From assembly GCA_013812505.1 (NCBI GenBank), contig JACCTH010000082.1, positions 17,242 to 81,241 of the forward strand: a DNA stretch of 64,000 bases. Reading direction: 5' to 3'. The stretch comes from Acidimicrobiia bacterium. GTDB lineage: Bacteria; Actinomycetota; Acidimicrobiia; Spongiisociales; ZC4RG35. The notes beneath the pieces were generated by a model that worked only from the letters and a program-made list of their open reading frames with translations, had not been told where the DNA came from and did not search any database. The translations under genes and the position numbers were made by a program. This document shows, piece after piece, positions 45,581 through 55,594 of the stretch. Every line of letters starts with the position of its first letter. Positions within the stretch are counted from its first letter, which is position 1.

Positions 45581-45760
45581 CTACTTCTTCTTGGCGGTGC
45601 TCTTTCGTGCAGCCTTCTTGGCTGGAGCCTTCCTTACCGCCGCCTTGCGAGCGGGGGCCTTCTTCTTGGCAGTTGTCTTCTTTGCCGCCTTCTTGGCCGG
45701 AGCCCTCTTAGCTGCAGCCTTCTTGGCGGGCCTCTTAGCCGCTGCCTTCTTCGTAGCCAT
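45581..45760 (-). CDS. histone H1-like Lys/Ala-rich DNA-binding protein, about 59 aa
   Basis: MATKKAAAKRPAKKAAAKRAPAKKAAKKTTAKKKAPARKAAVRKAPAKKAARKSTAKKK. Confidence 0.75.
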   Translation of the reverse strand: MATKKAAAKRPAKKAAAKRAPAKKAAKKTTAKKKAPARKAAVRKAPAKKAARKSTAKKK

Positions 45761-45843
45761 CTGTCCTCCTGTCGAAGCGTGTCTTAGCGACACGTGCACT
45801 TAAGTAGAACATTCAAGTCGATTGTCAAGATATTCGTCAAGAG

Positions 45844-46971
45844 TTAGTTAACAGGGTTAAGCATTGCTTTTGTGATCATGGCTTCGATGTACTCGATAGC
45901 GTGGGTATATCCCTTTTCCACTTCGAAAGCGTTGAAGTGGAGGACCCGAGCCACCCAAAGTTGGAACGCGACCGTCTGCCAATCAAGATCCGACGGGACT
46001 GCTCGAGTTATCAACACCCTCAAGATGTCGAGCCACCTGGTGGTGTCAAACGTCTCCAACTGCTTCTTATTCAACGCTTCCGCATACTCGGGTTTGAATT
46101 GGGTCCGGAGTAGTTCGCGCTGGGAAGCCGTCAACGGCTTTTGCAAGATCTTCTCGGAAGCCGGCGCATCGAATGCCACGACATTGAGCAGATCCAGCGT
46201 GGGAGGGGAATGCGAGTCGGTGTGGTGCGCTACTTGTTGCGGCTCGGAGTCCCGCATCAGCAGTTGCAAAGCCCCCAGGCATTCCCAAAACATGGTCTTG
46301 AGCTCTGCGAGGCTCCCATAAAGTTGGTGATCTTTGCCTGCGACGACGTAGTTCTCGTATATCGAGAATCCCAGGTGAGCAGTGATCCCGGTGATGGCGG
46401 TGTCGATGCCCCAGTCGCTTTGCTCGCGGACCAACCGCTCGCTGGCGATCGCGGTCGCTGATCGACGGGTGAAGGCGATTTCCCCAGAGAGAGGTTGCTT
46501 GAGGCGGGCGAGCGCCGTGTATGGCCAGCGCATGGCCAAGGCCGGCCGTACCAGCATCGCCGTAACCATCCCGTCCGTGGCGGCGCGGGGGTAAAAGTGA
46601 CGGACCGTGTCAAAACCGAGGTCGAGGCCGGATTCGGCTTGATCGATCCAGCTCATCTCAAACGTTTTGATATCCGCGTCGTAGAAGTGGAGACGATCAC
46701 ATTTCGACCGAAGGAAGTAGTCGAACCCGGTGTTGATGGCGTCTCCTTTGCCCGCACGCAGACGGCCGATCCGCCGTTGGGGAATGATCCGGAGGCCGCT
46801 CGCCAGGGCCTTGACGGCGCGGACAGTCTCAGGATCATCGCCGTGGATCCCTACTACCTCTGAGACCCGCGGGTGCGTTGCCGCCAGCTCGAGAGTACGA
46901 ACGACTAGCTCAGGATCTTCGGCCAGGAATGGGACCACCACCATCGTCGACGTTGGGGTCGATGGGCTCAC
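45844..46971 (-). CDS. mgs: mannosylglycerate synthase (GT78 family)
   Basis: Resembles Rhodothermus marinus Mgs from memory: RIGRLRAGKGDAINTGFDYFL, HFYDADIKTF, DTVRHFYPRAATDGMVTAML, SDWGIDTAITG...IYENYV..GKDHQLYGSL; GTG start 46971 or ATG 46944. Confidence 0.8.
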   Translation of the reverse strand: MSPSTPTSTMVVVPFLAEDPELVVRTLELAATHPRVSEVVGIHGDDPETVRAVKALASGLRIIPQRRIGRLRAGKGDAINTGFDYFLRSKCDRLHFYDADIKTFEMSWIDQAESGLDLGFDTVRHFYPRAATDGMVTAMLVRPALAMRWPYTALARLKQPLSGEIAFTRRSATAIASERLVREQSDWGIDTAITGITAHLGFSIYENYVVAGKDHQLYGSLAELKTMFWECLGALQLLMRDSEPQQVAHHTDSHSPPTLDLLNVVAFDAPASEKILQKPLTASQRELLRTQFKPEYAEALNKKQLETFDTTRWLDILRVLITRAVPSDLDWQTVAFQLWVARVLHFNAFEVEKGYTHAIEYIEAMITKAMLNPVN

Positions 46972-46997
46972 AAGCACTCCGCGATACGCTACCGACG

Positions 46998-48017
46998 ATG
47001 TCTTCCATCGTGCCCGTCGTCCTCTCGGGCGGCGTTGGTACCCGCCTCTGGCCGCTGTCCCGGCAAGGAGAACCGAAGCAATTCCAAACTTTGATCGGAT
47101 CCGACAGCATGCTCGCCCAGACCCTCGCCAGGGTCGAAGGCCTGGGCGACCGAACGTTGATCGTCGCCGGTCTCGCTCACGTTCCCGAACTTCAGGCCAC
47201 GGATGCACAGATCCTGGCGGAGCCGGCAGGCCGCAACACGGCGCCGGCAGTGGCGGCGGCAGCACTCTCTTGCAGCCCCGATGACATTTTGATCGTGATG
47301 CCTGCCGACCATCACATCTCCGACCTCACTGCGTTTCGCGGCGCCCTGGAGCACGCCATCACCGCGGCCCGGGACGGCTGGCTGACCACCTTCGGGATCG
47401 TTCCCGACCGACCCGAAACCGGCTACGGATACCTGGTTCCGGAAAGTTCCGAAGACTCCCCAGCACGCCGGATCGTTGAGTTCATCGAGAAGCCCAATTC
47501 AGAAACCGCCTCTCAGCTCATCGCTAAGGGGGCGTTGTGGAACAGCGGGATGTTCGTTTTCCCGGTTGCCGTCCTCCTGGCAGAGCTCGAGAGGCTGCAA
47601 CCGGAGCTGTTGACTGTCGTCCGGGCCGCCGTCGCCTCGGCGACAACACACTCATGGGGGAGACAGTTGGGCACCGACTTTCTAACGGCACCCAACTTGT
47701 CGATCGACGTGGCGGTCATGGAGAAGACCCCGCAGGCGGCGGTGGTGCGCCTGAAAGCGGGTTGGAGCGACATCGGCTCTTGGTCGGCAGTTTGGGACTT
47801 AGGAGCAAAGGATCGCTCCGGCAATGTGGTTGTCGGGCCGGTGACGATGCTCGACTCGGCGCGGAACTATTTGCGCTCGGATGGACCTCCACTGGCGGTG
47901 AGCGGGGTCGAGGACCTGATCGTGGTGGCGACGCTGTCGGGAGTTCTGGTGACCAAACGCGATCGTGCGCAATCGGTGAAGGATCTATTCGAGCTGATCG
48001 ATCCCGAGGACCGTTGA
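46998..48017 (+). CDS. manC: mannose-1-phosphate guanylyltransferase (GDP-mannose pyrophosphorylase)
   Basis: VPVVLSGGVGTRLWPLSRQGEPKQFQTL, FIEKPNSETASQLI..GALWNSGMFVF. Confidence 0.92.
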   Translation: MSSIVPVVLSGGVGTRLWPLSRQGEPKQFQTLIGSDSMLAQTLARVEGLGDRTLIVAGLAHVPELQATDAQILAEPAGRNTAPAVAAAALSCSPDDILIVMPADHHISDLTAFRGALEHAITAARDGWLTTFGIVPDRPETGYGYLVPESSEDSPARRIVEFIEKPNSETASQLIAKGALWNSGMFVFPVAVLLAELERLQPELLTVVRAAVASATTHSWGRQLGTDFLTAPNLSIDVAVMEKTPQAAVVRLKAGWSDIGSWSAVWDLGAKDRSGNVVVGPVTMLDSARNYLRSDGPPLAVSGVEDLIVVATLSGVLVTKRDRAQSVKDLFELIDPEDR

Positions 48018-48316
48018 GTGTGGCGAAGTTGGGAGCTCTTCTTTTGGCATTCTTGGCAGTCAGTTGCGTCGGCCGTCCCCCGCCGGAGGCGACCGGGACT
48101 GAGATCTACGAACAGGTTTGCGCCCGCTGCCATGGCGATGATCTGAGCGGTGGCCTCGGCCCCGCGCTCGGACCCGAGTCGAACTCTGCCGAGCAGGACG
48201 CCGAGTTTCTGCGCCTCACCATTGCTCATGGCAGAGGTCGGATGCCTTCGTTCCGCAACACTCTCACCGCAGAGCAGATCGACCGGGTCATCGAATTCAT
48301 AAGGTCGAAGCAGTGA
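48014..48316 (+). CDS. small cytochrome c lipoprotein
   Basis: Lipobox LAVSCVG, heme motif CARCHG, distal Met in RMPSF. Confidence 0.85.
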   Translation: MSVAKLGALLLAFLAVSCVGRPPPEATGTEIYEQVCARCHGDDLSGGLGPALGPESNSAEQDAEFLRLTIAHGRGRMPSFRNTLTAEQIDRVIEFIRSKQ

Positions 48317-49269
48317 CCGATCTTGAGTTCCTCGAGCTCTATCCGGTCTCGATCCCGATGCTGCACCGTTTTCGAAGGGTCGATCGGCGGGAGGCGGTGC
48401 TTATCCGCGGGCCGGCCGGTTGGGGCGAGTTTTCACCATTTCCCGACTATCCCGTTGAGGTCACTACCAGATGGCTGGCCGCTGCCCTCGAGGCCGCCTG
48501 CAGCACCTGGCCTGAACCGCTGCGCGACCGAGTTCCAGTGAACGTGACCGTGCCAGCCGTTGATTCGGTGGTCGCCTGGCGCATGGTGAAGGACTCGGGT
48601 TGTCGAACTGCGAAGGTGAAGGTCGCCGACCCGGGGCAGCGATTCGTCGACGACTACACCCGATTGGAAGCAGTCCGCGACGCTCTCGGCCCTGCGGGAA
48701 AGCTGCGAATCGACGTCAACGCCGCCTGGAGCCTTGACGAGGCAACCGAGAGACTGGAGAGCTTTGCGACCTTCGATCTCGAGTACGCCGAACAGCCGGT
48801 GCGCTCGCTGGAGGACATGATCGAGCTGCGCAGGCGGGTGCCGGTGAGGATCGCCGCCGACGAGGCGATCCGTCTCGCCGCCGATCCGCTTGAGGTGGCC
48901 GAACGGGGAGCGGCCGACGTGATCGTGGTCAAGGTTCAACCTCTGGGCGGGATCGGGCGCGCGCTTGACCTGGCGCGGCGGTCTGGCCTCCCCATCGTCG
49001 TCTCCTCGGCACTGGAAACCTCAGTCGGCATCGCCGCCGGACTCGCTGCGGCCGCCGCCCTTCCGGAGCTGATGTTTGCCTGCGGTTTGGGGACCGTCAC
49101 CCTGCTGGTCGGCGACGTGGTCGAAGATTCGCTTGTGCCCGTCGACGGTGAGCTCACGGTGCGCCGGCCCGAACCCACGCTCGAGCTACTCGAGCGTTAT
49201 GCCCCCGAGCGCGACGTCGCCGCCGGTCTCCTGCGCCGCGTGCGCTGGGCGGCCGAGGTGCTGGCATGA
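48313..49269 (+). CDS. menC: o-succinylbenzoate synthase
   Basis: Enolase-superfamily motifs KVKVAD, LRIDVNAAWSLDEA, IAADEAIR; adjacent to menD. Confidence 0.9.
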   Translation: MTDLEFLELYPVSIPMLHRFRRVDRREAVLIRGPAGWGEFSPFPDYPVEVTTRWLAAALEAACSTWPEPLRDRVPVNVTVPAVDSVVAWRMVKDSGCRTAKVKVADPGQRFVDDYTRLEAVRDALGPAGKLRIDVNAAWSLDEATERLESFATFDLEYAEQPVRSLEDMIELRRRVPVRIAADEAIRLAADPLEVAERGAADVIVVKVQPLGGIGRALDLARRSGLPIVVSSALETSVGIAAGLAAAAALPELMFACGLGTVTLLVGDVVEDSLVPVDGELTVRRPEPTLELLERYAPERDVAAGLLRRVRWAAEVLA

Positions 49270-49279
49270 AGCTGCTGGC

Positions 49280-50944
49280 ATGACGATGCCGAACCCATCG
49301 TGGGCGATGGCGACAGTGATCATCGACGAGCTGGTGCGCAACGGGATCGAGCAAGTAGTGGTGGCCCCCGGGTCGCGTTCGGGGGCACTGTCGATGGTGG
49401 CCGCCGGAGATTCAAGGCTCCGCCTCACGGTGGCAATCGACGAACGATCGGCGGGCTTTTGGGCGGTCGGGTATGCGAAGGCGGCAGGTCGCGCGGCCGC
49501 GGTTCTAACGACCTCGGGGACGGCGGTCGCCAACCTGTTTCCCGCGGTGGTCGAGGCGAGCGAATCGCTGACGCCGCTCGTAGTCGTTACCTCAGATCGA
49601 CCCTTCGATCTGCGGTTCACCGGGGCGAACCAGACCATTGACCAGTTCGAGATCTTTGGCCGGTATCCGCGCTTTTTTGCCGACGTATTCGAAGCAGTCG
49701 ACGTTCCGGGCGAGAACGCCGAGTGGCGGGCCGTTGTTTGCAACGCGGTCGCTGCCGCGGTGAATGGCCCTGTGCACCTCAACGTTGGTTTTCGCGAACC
49801 GCTGGTGCCGGCCAGCGACGACGGCCGCGATGTCGCCATTCCCTATCAAAACGATGTCGTCGGCCGCCCGCAGGGCGAGCCCTGGGTTCGACCCGCGGAA
49901 GCGGTCCCGGCGGTTGACGTTCTCGAGCTCGGTGGACGCGATCTGGTGGTTGCCGGCGGCGGCGCCAGCCAACACCTCGTCGATGACGCGCTCGATTTCG
50001 GCATCCCGATCGTCGCCGAAGCCCATAGCAATTGTCGAGTTCCCGGCACTATCACCACGGCCCATCATTTGTTGAGCGGGGGCTTTAGGGAGTTGGTTCC
50101 GAGGAGGGTGATCGTTCTCGGGAGGGCGGGACTTTCTCGCCCACTGAGTCTGCTTATTCGACGCGTTCCGACCTTGTTGGTTCGTCCGGCGGCTGGCGAT
50201 CCAACGCGCAAGAAGCTGCCGCTGGTTGAAGTCTCCGCCTTTGCTCCGGCTGAAATCGATCATTCCTGGCACTCGGCGTGGCTTGGGGCGGAGGAGGCGG
50301 CACGGCTCATCGTGGATGCCGAGCTCGACCGCGACTCGATCCTTACTGAACCGAGGGCGGCGAGAGACCTCTGGTCCACGGTTCCGGCCGGTTCGGTCCT
50401 CGCTGTCGGGTCATCGATGCCGGTTCGTGATCTCGATTGGTTTGCGCCCCCGCGGAACAACCTCCACGTTGTCTCCAATCGAGGCGCGTCGGGGATCGAC
50501 GGTTTCATCTCCCTGGCTCTCGGAGCGGCAGCCGCGCGGCAGCCGGCCTATGGCTTGGTGGGAGACCTTTCGTTCTTTCACGACAGCAACGGCTTCCTCT
50601 CCACTCCGCGCCCCGATCTCACATTGGTTGTGATCAACAACCAGGGCGGCGGAATCTTCTCGTTCCTGCCCCAAGCCGAATTTCCCGAACACTTCGAGCG
50701 GGTCTTTGCAACTCCGGCGCCCGTCGATCTGGAGGCGCTCGCCCGTGCATATGGGTTGGAGCACGGAATGGTCAGAACGGCGGCCGAGCTGGGCGAAAGG
50801 TTGCAGGAGCGACCGACGGGGGTGTCGATCCTTGAAGTCAGGACCGACCGCAAAGACAATGTTGCCGTCCATCGCCGAATCACTCAGGCGGTGGTTGCGG
50901 GAGTGGGAGCTATTCGAGGGCTGACAGCATCGCCGCCAGCTTGA
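49280..50944 (+). CDS. menD: 2-succinyl-5-enolpyruvyl-6-hydroxy-3-cyclohexene-1-carboxylate synthase
   Basis: VVVAPGSRSGALSM, LTTSGTAVANLFPAVVEAS, TSDRPFDLRFTGANQTIDQ, SNRGASGIDG. Confidence 0.95.
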   Translation: MTMPNPSWAMATVIIDELVRNGIEQVVVAPGSRSGALSMVAAGDSRLRLTVAIDERSAGFWAVGYAKAAGRAAAVLTTSGTAVANLFPAVVEASESLTPLVVVTSDRPFDLRFTGANQTIDQFEIFGRYPRFFADVFEAVDVPGENAEWRAVVCNAVAAAVNGPVHLNVGFREPLVPASDDGRDVAIPYQNDVVGRPQGEPWVRPAEAVPAVDVLELGGRDLVVAGGGASQHLVDDALDFGIPIVAEAHSNCRVPGTITTAHHLLSGGFRELVPRRVIVLGRAGLSRPLSLLIRRVPTLLVRPAAGDPTRKKLPLVEVSAFAPAEIDHSWHSAWLGAEEAARLIVDAELDRDSILTEPRAARDLWSTVPAGSVLAVGSSMPVRDLDWFAPPRNNLHVVSNRGASGIDGFISLALGAAAARQPAYGLVGDLSFFHDSNGFLSTPRPDLTLVVINNQGGGIFSFLPQAEFPEHFERVFATPAPVDLEALARAYGLEHGMVRTAAELGERLQERPTGVSILEVRTDRKDNVAVHRRITQAVVAGVGAIRGLTASPPA

Positions 50945-52037
50945 GCCTGGTCTCCTCGAGCTCGTCTTCGGGAATCGACCCCTCGACGATCCCGTTTCCG
51001 GCGAAGAGGCGAGCCCGGGCTCCCGAGAGCTCGGCGCACCGCAGTGCGATTGCGATTTCGCCATCCCCGTTGGCCCGGAAATAGCCAACCGGCCCCGCAT
51101 AACGATTCCGATCCATCGCCTCGAGGTCTTTGATAATGCCTTCGGCGGCTGCGGTTGGAACCCCGCCGACCGCCGGAGTGGGGTGGAGCCGGGCCACCAA
51201 TTCGAGGACGTGCTCATCGGAGTCGAGATGGCCACTGAAAGGCGTCGCCAGGTGCTGCACGTTGGCGAGGCGCATCAGCTCGGGGCTGGCCGGATGCGAT
51301 AGGTCCGATGCGATTGATCTGAGGATCGCTCCGACGGGCGCGGCGGCAAGGCGATGCTCGGTCAGAGCTTTGGGATCGGACAGCATCTCCTTGCCGAGGA
51401 TCTCGTCGTCTTCGTTGGTGAGGCCGCGGGCGGCGGTCCCAGCCAGGGTGACCGACTCGATCGCCAAGGCGGTCTTTCTGATCAGCAGCTCGGGGGAGGC
51501 GCCCACCAGGCCTTCGATCAGAAAGCGAAAGCAATCCGGAAAGCGATCGCTGAGGCGGGCGAGGATGCGGTGCGGGTCAAATCGTTGCTTCGACCACAAC
51601 GCATGGTCGCGAGCCAGCACCACCTTTTCCACCTCTCTGCGCTCGATCATTTCGAGAATCGATCCAATCGCTTCCAACCACAAGTGATCGGGGAGGGAAG
51701 AGCCGGCGAACCGGGGACGGTCACGCTCGGGGGGAACCGCCACCGGTGCCGGTGGCATCAACGACGAGTCGCCGTGAAGGGTGGTTTCACCATCGGCCAC
51801 CTCCACCACCAGTTCGGGCACGATCACGAGCGACCCCGAGGCCTCGCCATCGAAGGTGAAGCTGGCAAAAGTCACTGGCGCCGACACTGCGCGTGCCCTT
51901 TCAAAGCGTCCGTCTCCGGTCCCCGGATCGAAAATCGCCAAGCTGCCAAAACCCGCCAAGGTGATTGTTGGGCTCGCCCACCACACCCGCGGATGGCGGG
52001 CGAGGATCTCGGCGGGGTCCAACTGATCAGCGGTCAA
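50910..52037 (-). CDS. menF: isochorismate synthase (MenF/EntC family)
   Basis: KVVLARDHAL, ASPELLIRK, LAGTAARG, HLATPFSG, LHPTPAVGGVPTAAA, FAGNGIVEGS. Confidence 0.92.
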   Translation of the reverse strand: MTADQLDPAEILARHPRVWWASPTITLAGFGSLAIFDPGTGDGRFERARAVSAPVTFASFTFDGEASGSLVIVPELVVEVADGETTLHGDSSLMPPAPVAVPPERDRPRFAGSSLPDHLWLEAIGSILEMIERREVEKVVLARDHALWSKQRFDPHRILARLSDRFPDCFRFLIEGLVGASPELLIRKTALAIESVTLAGTAARGLTNEDDEILGKEMLSDPKALTEHRLAAAPVGAILRSIASDLSHPASPELMRLANVQHLATPFSGHLDSDEHVLELVARLHPTPAVGGVPTAAAEGIIKDLEAMDRNRYAGPVGYFRANGDGEIAIALRCAELSGARARLFAGNGIVEGSIPEDELEETRLKLAAMLSALE

Positions 52038-52515
52038 CTTGCAGGCGCCGCTTAGCGCCTTCGAGGAGGAGCGCCCGAAAATGGTGCTCAACCATCGTCC
52101 CTGCCGCCGGCAGCATGGTCGAGAACGCCCTAACGAGTCGCTCGGCTGCCTCGGCATCGCTTTCGGAGGTGACTTCCACGGAGTCGCGCACGAAGCGCGA
52201 GAAGATTTCGATCGACTGCTCGGCAATGGGTCGCATCGCCGCATCCATTTGGCGAGCGAGGTCAAGGAGCTCGCCCAAAGGCAGGCCGCTTTCCACGAGT
52301 TCCATCCCCGACCTGATCGGTTCGACATCGGCGGGGTCGAACAGGATCTCGGGTTCGTGTCGGGCCGGCTTGAGGAATCCCTCGCGCACCACCACCTCGA
52401 GCAGAGTGGGAGGCAGCTCGGTTCGGGCGGCGAGCTCGTCGAGGGTCAAAAGCTCGCTGGTCGGCAGGAGGGCATCGCGCAACGCCAAATCCCAAGGGTC
52501 GAGGGCCATTGGCAT
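52027..52515 (-). CDS. MerR-like HTH regulator
   Basis: LLTLDELAARTELPPTLLEVVVREGFLKPAR...LFDPADVEPIRSGMELVESGLPLGELLDLARQ. Confidence 0.6.
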   Translation of the reverse strand: MPMALDPWDLALRDALLPTSELLTLDELAARTELPPTLLEVVVREGFLKPARHEPEILFDPADVEPIRSGMELVESGLPLGELLDLARQMDAAMRPIAEQSIEIFSRFVRDSVEVTSESDAEAAERLVRAFSTMLPAAGTMVEHHFRALLLEGAKRRLQVDR

Positions 52516-53276
52516 CAGGTTATTGCCGACACTTGCTCATCCCAACCAGTGAGGCGTCGCATAGTCGTCTGCACCTGGACGGCGTCGCCCGTCGTGCGAA
52601 TCCGAATCCGACCTGATCCACGACCGGTGGCCAACCGGCCGATTTGCCGAGCCACGGCGGGCGCCGGGTCGACAATCACCACCTGCGCGCCGGCGAGATG
52701 ATGGAGCACCGGGAGCAGAAACGGGTAATGGGTGCAGCCGAGGACAAGGGTGTCGGCGCCGGCTTCGAGAACCGGATCGAGGTGCATCGCGATGGCAGCT
52801 TCGACCTCAGGGCCAGCCACTTTGCCCGCCTCGACCAGGTCTGCCCACCCCGGGCAGGATCGGGCGACGATCTCGACGCCATCGGCGAAGCGCCCGACAA
52901 CCGACGCAAACAACTCGCCTTGGAAGGTGGCATCAGTGGCGAGGACCCCGATGACTCCGCTTCTCGTGTAAGCCCGGGCCGGTTTCACCGCGGGCTCCAT
53001 TCCGACGAACGACACCCCCGGATGGACGCGCCGGAGATCGTTGAGCGCGGCCGCCGACGCGGTGTTGCAGGCGATGGCAATCACGTCGGCTCCTTGCGCG
53101 AGAAGCCACCCGACATTGCGATGGCTCAGCTCTGCCACTTCGGTCAACGAGCACTGACCGTAGGGGGCATGCGCCGAGTCGGCGAGATAGAGCACATCGA
53201 GCCGGGGGTGGAGTCGGCGTAGCTCCCCCAGAACCGAGAGGCCACCGACGCCGGAGTCGAACATGCCGATCATCAA
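52515..53276 (-). CDS. murI: glutamate racemase
   Basis: [46 protein letters not shown]. Confidence 0.95.
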   Translation of the reverse strand: MMIGMFDSGVGGLSVLGELRRLHPRLDVLYLADSAHAPYGQCSLTEVAELSHRNVGWLLAQGADVIAIACNTASAAALNDLRRVHPGVSFVGMEPAVKPARAYTRSGVIGVLATDATFQGELFASVVGRFADGVEIVARSCPGWADLVEAGKVAGPEVEAAIAMHLDPVLEAGADTLVLGCTHYPFLLPVLHHLAGAQVVIVDPAPAVARQIGRLATGRGSGRIRIRTTGDAVQVQTTMRRLTGWDEQVSAIT

Positions 53277-53317
53277 GGGGGAAGTATCGTCGCCGTTCCG
53301 TCGAACAAGGAGATGTC

Positions 53318-54079
53318 GTGGAGCTGTCAGGTGTGTCGGCCATCGTCACTGGCGGAGCCTCGGGCCTTGGCGCTGCCACCGTCCGTCGTTTGTCGGCTGC
53401 CGGTGCATTTGTGGTCGTGGCCGACCTCCAAGATGACAAAGGTGAGGCGACCGCTCGCGAAGTCGAAGGCGCCTACATCCACACCGACGTCACCAAAGAG
53501 GACCAGGTGCGGCAGGCTGTTGACGTGGCTATGGCCGCGAACCCGCTCCGGGCCGTTGTCAACTGTGCCGGGATCGGGCCTCCGGGTCGCACCCTCAACC
53601 GCGACGGAACCCCTCACGACCTCGATCACTTCCGCACCCTGATCGAGATCAACCTCATCGGCACCTTCAACACGATCCGCCTCGCGGCAGCGGCGATGGC
53701 CACTACCGAGCCGCTCGAGAACGGCCAGCGCGGGGCGATTGTCAATACGGCGTCCGTCGCCGCCTTCGACGGCCAAATCGGGCAGGCGGCATATTCGGCT
53801 TCGAAGGGCGGCATCGTCGGCATGACCCTGCCGATCGCTCGCGACCTGGCCTCGGTAGGCATCCGCGTCAACACCATCGCCCCCGGCATCATCGACACTC
53901 CGCTCTTGGCGGGATTGCCCGAACCGGCCCGGCTCTCGCTTGGCGAGCAGGTGCTCTTTCCGAAACGGTTGGGCCAACCCGATGAGTTCGCCGACCTCGC
54001 CCTGCTCCTAGTCACCCACGACTACATGAACGCCGAGACCATCCGCATGGACGGCGGCATCAGGATGGCGCCGAAATAG
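53318..54079 (+). CDS. SDR family oxidoreductase (3-hydroxyacyl-CoA dehydrogenase type)
   Basis: [50 protein letters not shown]. Confidence 0.92.
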   Translation: MELSGVSAIVTGGASGLGAATVRRLSAAGAFVVVADLQDDKGEATAREVEGAYIHTDVTKEDQVRQAVDVAMAANPLRAVVNCAGIGPPGRTLNRDGTPHDLDHFRTLIEINLIGTFNTIRLAAAAMATTEPLENGQRGAIVNTASVAAFDGQIGQAAYSASKGGIVGMTLPIARDLASVGIRVNTIAPGIIDTPLLAGLPEPARLSLGEQVLFPKRLGQPDEFADLALLLVTHDYMNAETIRMDGGIRMAPK

Positions 54080-54083
54080 CTCG

Positions 54084-54134
54084 TTCTGTGGGCTGCGGTC
54101 GTTGTTGTACAACGATACGAACCCTGGGTTCGCA
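54084..54134. repeat. intergenic hairpin repeat, copy B (convergent gene junction)
   Basis: ttctgtgggctgcggTCGTTGTtgtACAACGAtacGAACCCTGGGTTCGCA. Confidence 0.6.
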
Positions 54135-54137
54135 GTT

Positions 54138-54563
54138 TTAGGCGGCGAGACCGGAGACCTGGTGCTTCAGATGCGCGAGGATTGCGCCCATGCCGCGGAC
54201 TCGTTGGGGGGTGACGACCTCCTCAAGGCCCATCTTCAAGTAGAAGTCGTTATCGACCTCGAGGATCGATTCCGGGTCCTCGCCGTCGAGCCCAGCTGAC
54301 AGCAAGCCAGCGAAGCCGCGGACGGTTGGCGACTCCGGGGGAGCATCGAAGAACAGCTTGACCTTGCCCTCGTCGAGCCGGGTGGCCAGAAAGAAAGGCG
54401 TCTGGCATTCGTGCACCTGCTCGAGCTGGTCGCGATCGGAAGCCAGCTCGGGGGGCAAGGCAGGCAGGCGTCTGGCGAAGTCGAGCAACGCCTCAAGGCG
54501 AAACTGCCGGGGTGAGCTCGCGAATGCTTCGACGATCTGCTCGAGACGAGCGGGGAGTGACAT
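54138..54563 (-). CDS. sufE: SufE family Fe-S cluster assembly protein
   Basis: [42 protein letters not shown]. Confidence 0.92.
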   Translation of the reverse strand: MSLPARLEQIVEAFASSPRQFRLEALLDFARRLPALPPELASDRDQLEQVHECQTPFFLATRLDEGKVKLFFDAPPESPTVRGFAGLLSAGLDGEDPESILEVDNDFYLKMGLEEVVTPQRVRGMGAILAHLKHQVSGLAA

Positions 54564-54639
54564 CAGCCGCAATTCTACGGAAGGGGTTTTCACTACGGTG
54601 ATAGTGTTAATCGTTGCGACGAAGAGTTGGGAGGAACTC

Positions 54640-55518
54640 ATGACAGTTACGGCCGATCCCGCCGAGAAGTTTCAGTCTTACGCCCACCCTGAGCGTTTGG
54701 TGACGACTGACTGGGTGGCCGAACACCTCGATGATCCATCAGTGGTGATCGTCGAATCGGATGAGGACGTGCTCCTTTATCACACCGGCCATATCCCCGG
54801 CGCCATCAAGATCGACTGGGTGGCCGATCTCAACGACCAGTTGATGCGCGACTATCTCGACGCCGACCAGTTCGCGGCGCTCATGTCCCGTCATGGCATC
54901 AAGCCAGATTCGACGGTCGTGTTCTACGGCGACAACTTCAACTGGTGGGCGTCGTACGCGCTCTGGGTCTTTGAGCTCTTTGGCCATGCCGACACCCGAG
55001 TCCTTGATGGAGGACGGGCGAAGTGGGTCGCTGAAGGCCGAGAGATGACAACCGAAGAGACGGAGCGAAAGGCAAGCGATTATCCGGTACCGGTCCGGAG
55101 CGATCGCCGCATCCGCGCTTTCATCGGCGATGTCCTTCCCCATTCGAAGGAAGGCAAGCCGCTCATCGACGTTCGCTCACCGGAAGAGTTTCGCGGCGAA
55201 CGGCTGCACATGCCTGAGTATCCGAACGAGGGCGCCCTTCGTGGCGGTCACATCCCCGGGGCACGCAACGTGCCGTGGAAGAAGGCAGCTAATGACGACG
55301 CCACGTTCAAGACTTACGATGATCTGCGCGACATTTACGTCGAGCAGGTCGGGCTCGACCCCCATGACGATGTCATCGCCTATTGCCGCATCGGGGAACG
55401 TTCCTCGCACACCTGGTTCGTCCTGACCCAGCTCTTGGGCTTTCCCACCGTCCGCAACTACGACGGGTCGTGGACTGAATACGGCAACGCAGTCCGGGTG
55501 CCGATCGAGAGACCCTAG
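54640..55518 (+). CDS. thiosulfate/3-mercaptopyruvate sulfurtransferase (tandem rhodanese)
   Basis: [26 protein letters not shown]; active-site region [17 protein letters not shown]. Confidence 0.93.
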   Translation: MTVTADPAEKFQSYAHPERLVTTDWVAEHLDDPSVVIVESDEDVLLYHTGHIPGAIKIDWVADLNDQLMRDYLDADQFAALMSRHGIKPDSTVVFYGDNFNWWASYALWVFELFGHADTRVLDGGRAKWVAEGREMTTEETERKASDYPVPVRSDRRIRAFIGDVLPHSKEGKPLIDVRSPEEFRGERLHMPEYPNEGALRGGHIPGARNVPWKKAANDDATFKTYDDLRDIYVEQVGLDPHDDVIAYCRIGERSSHTWFVLTQLLGFPTVRNYDGSWTEYGNAVRVPIERP

Positions 55519-55520
55519 AA

Positions 55521-55594
55521 AGACATCAGATATCAGACATCAGATTTCAGATCTGAACGGGGATCGGTCTGATGTCTGATGTCTGATGTCTGAT
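55521..55594. repeat. heptamer tandem repeat arranged as a large hairpin
   Basis: atcagac-type units on one arm, four exact gtctgat units (55567-55594) on the other. Confidence 0.85.
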
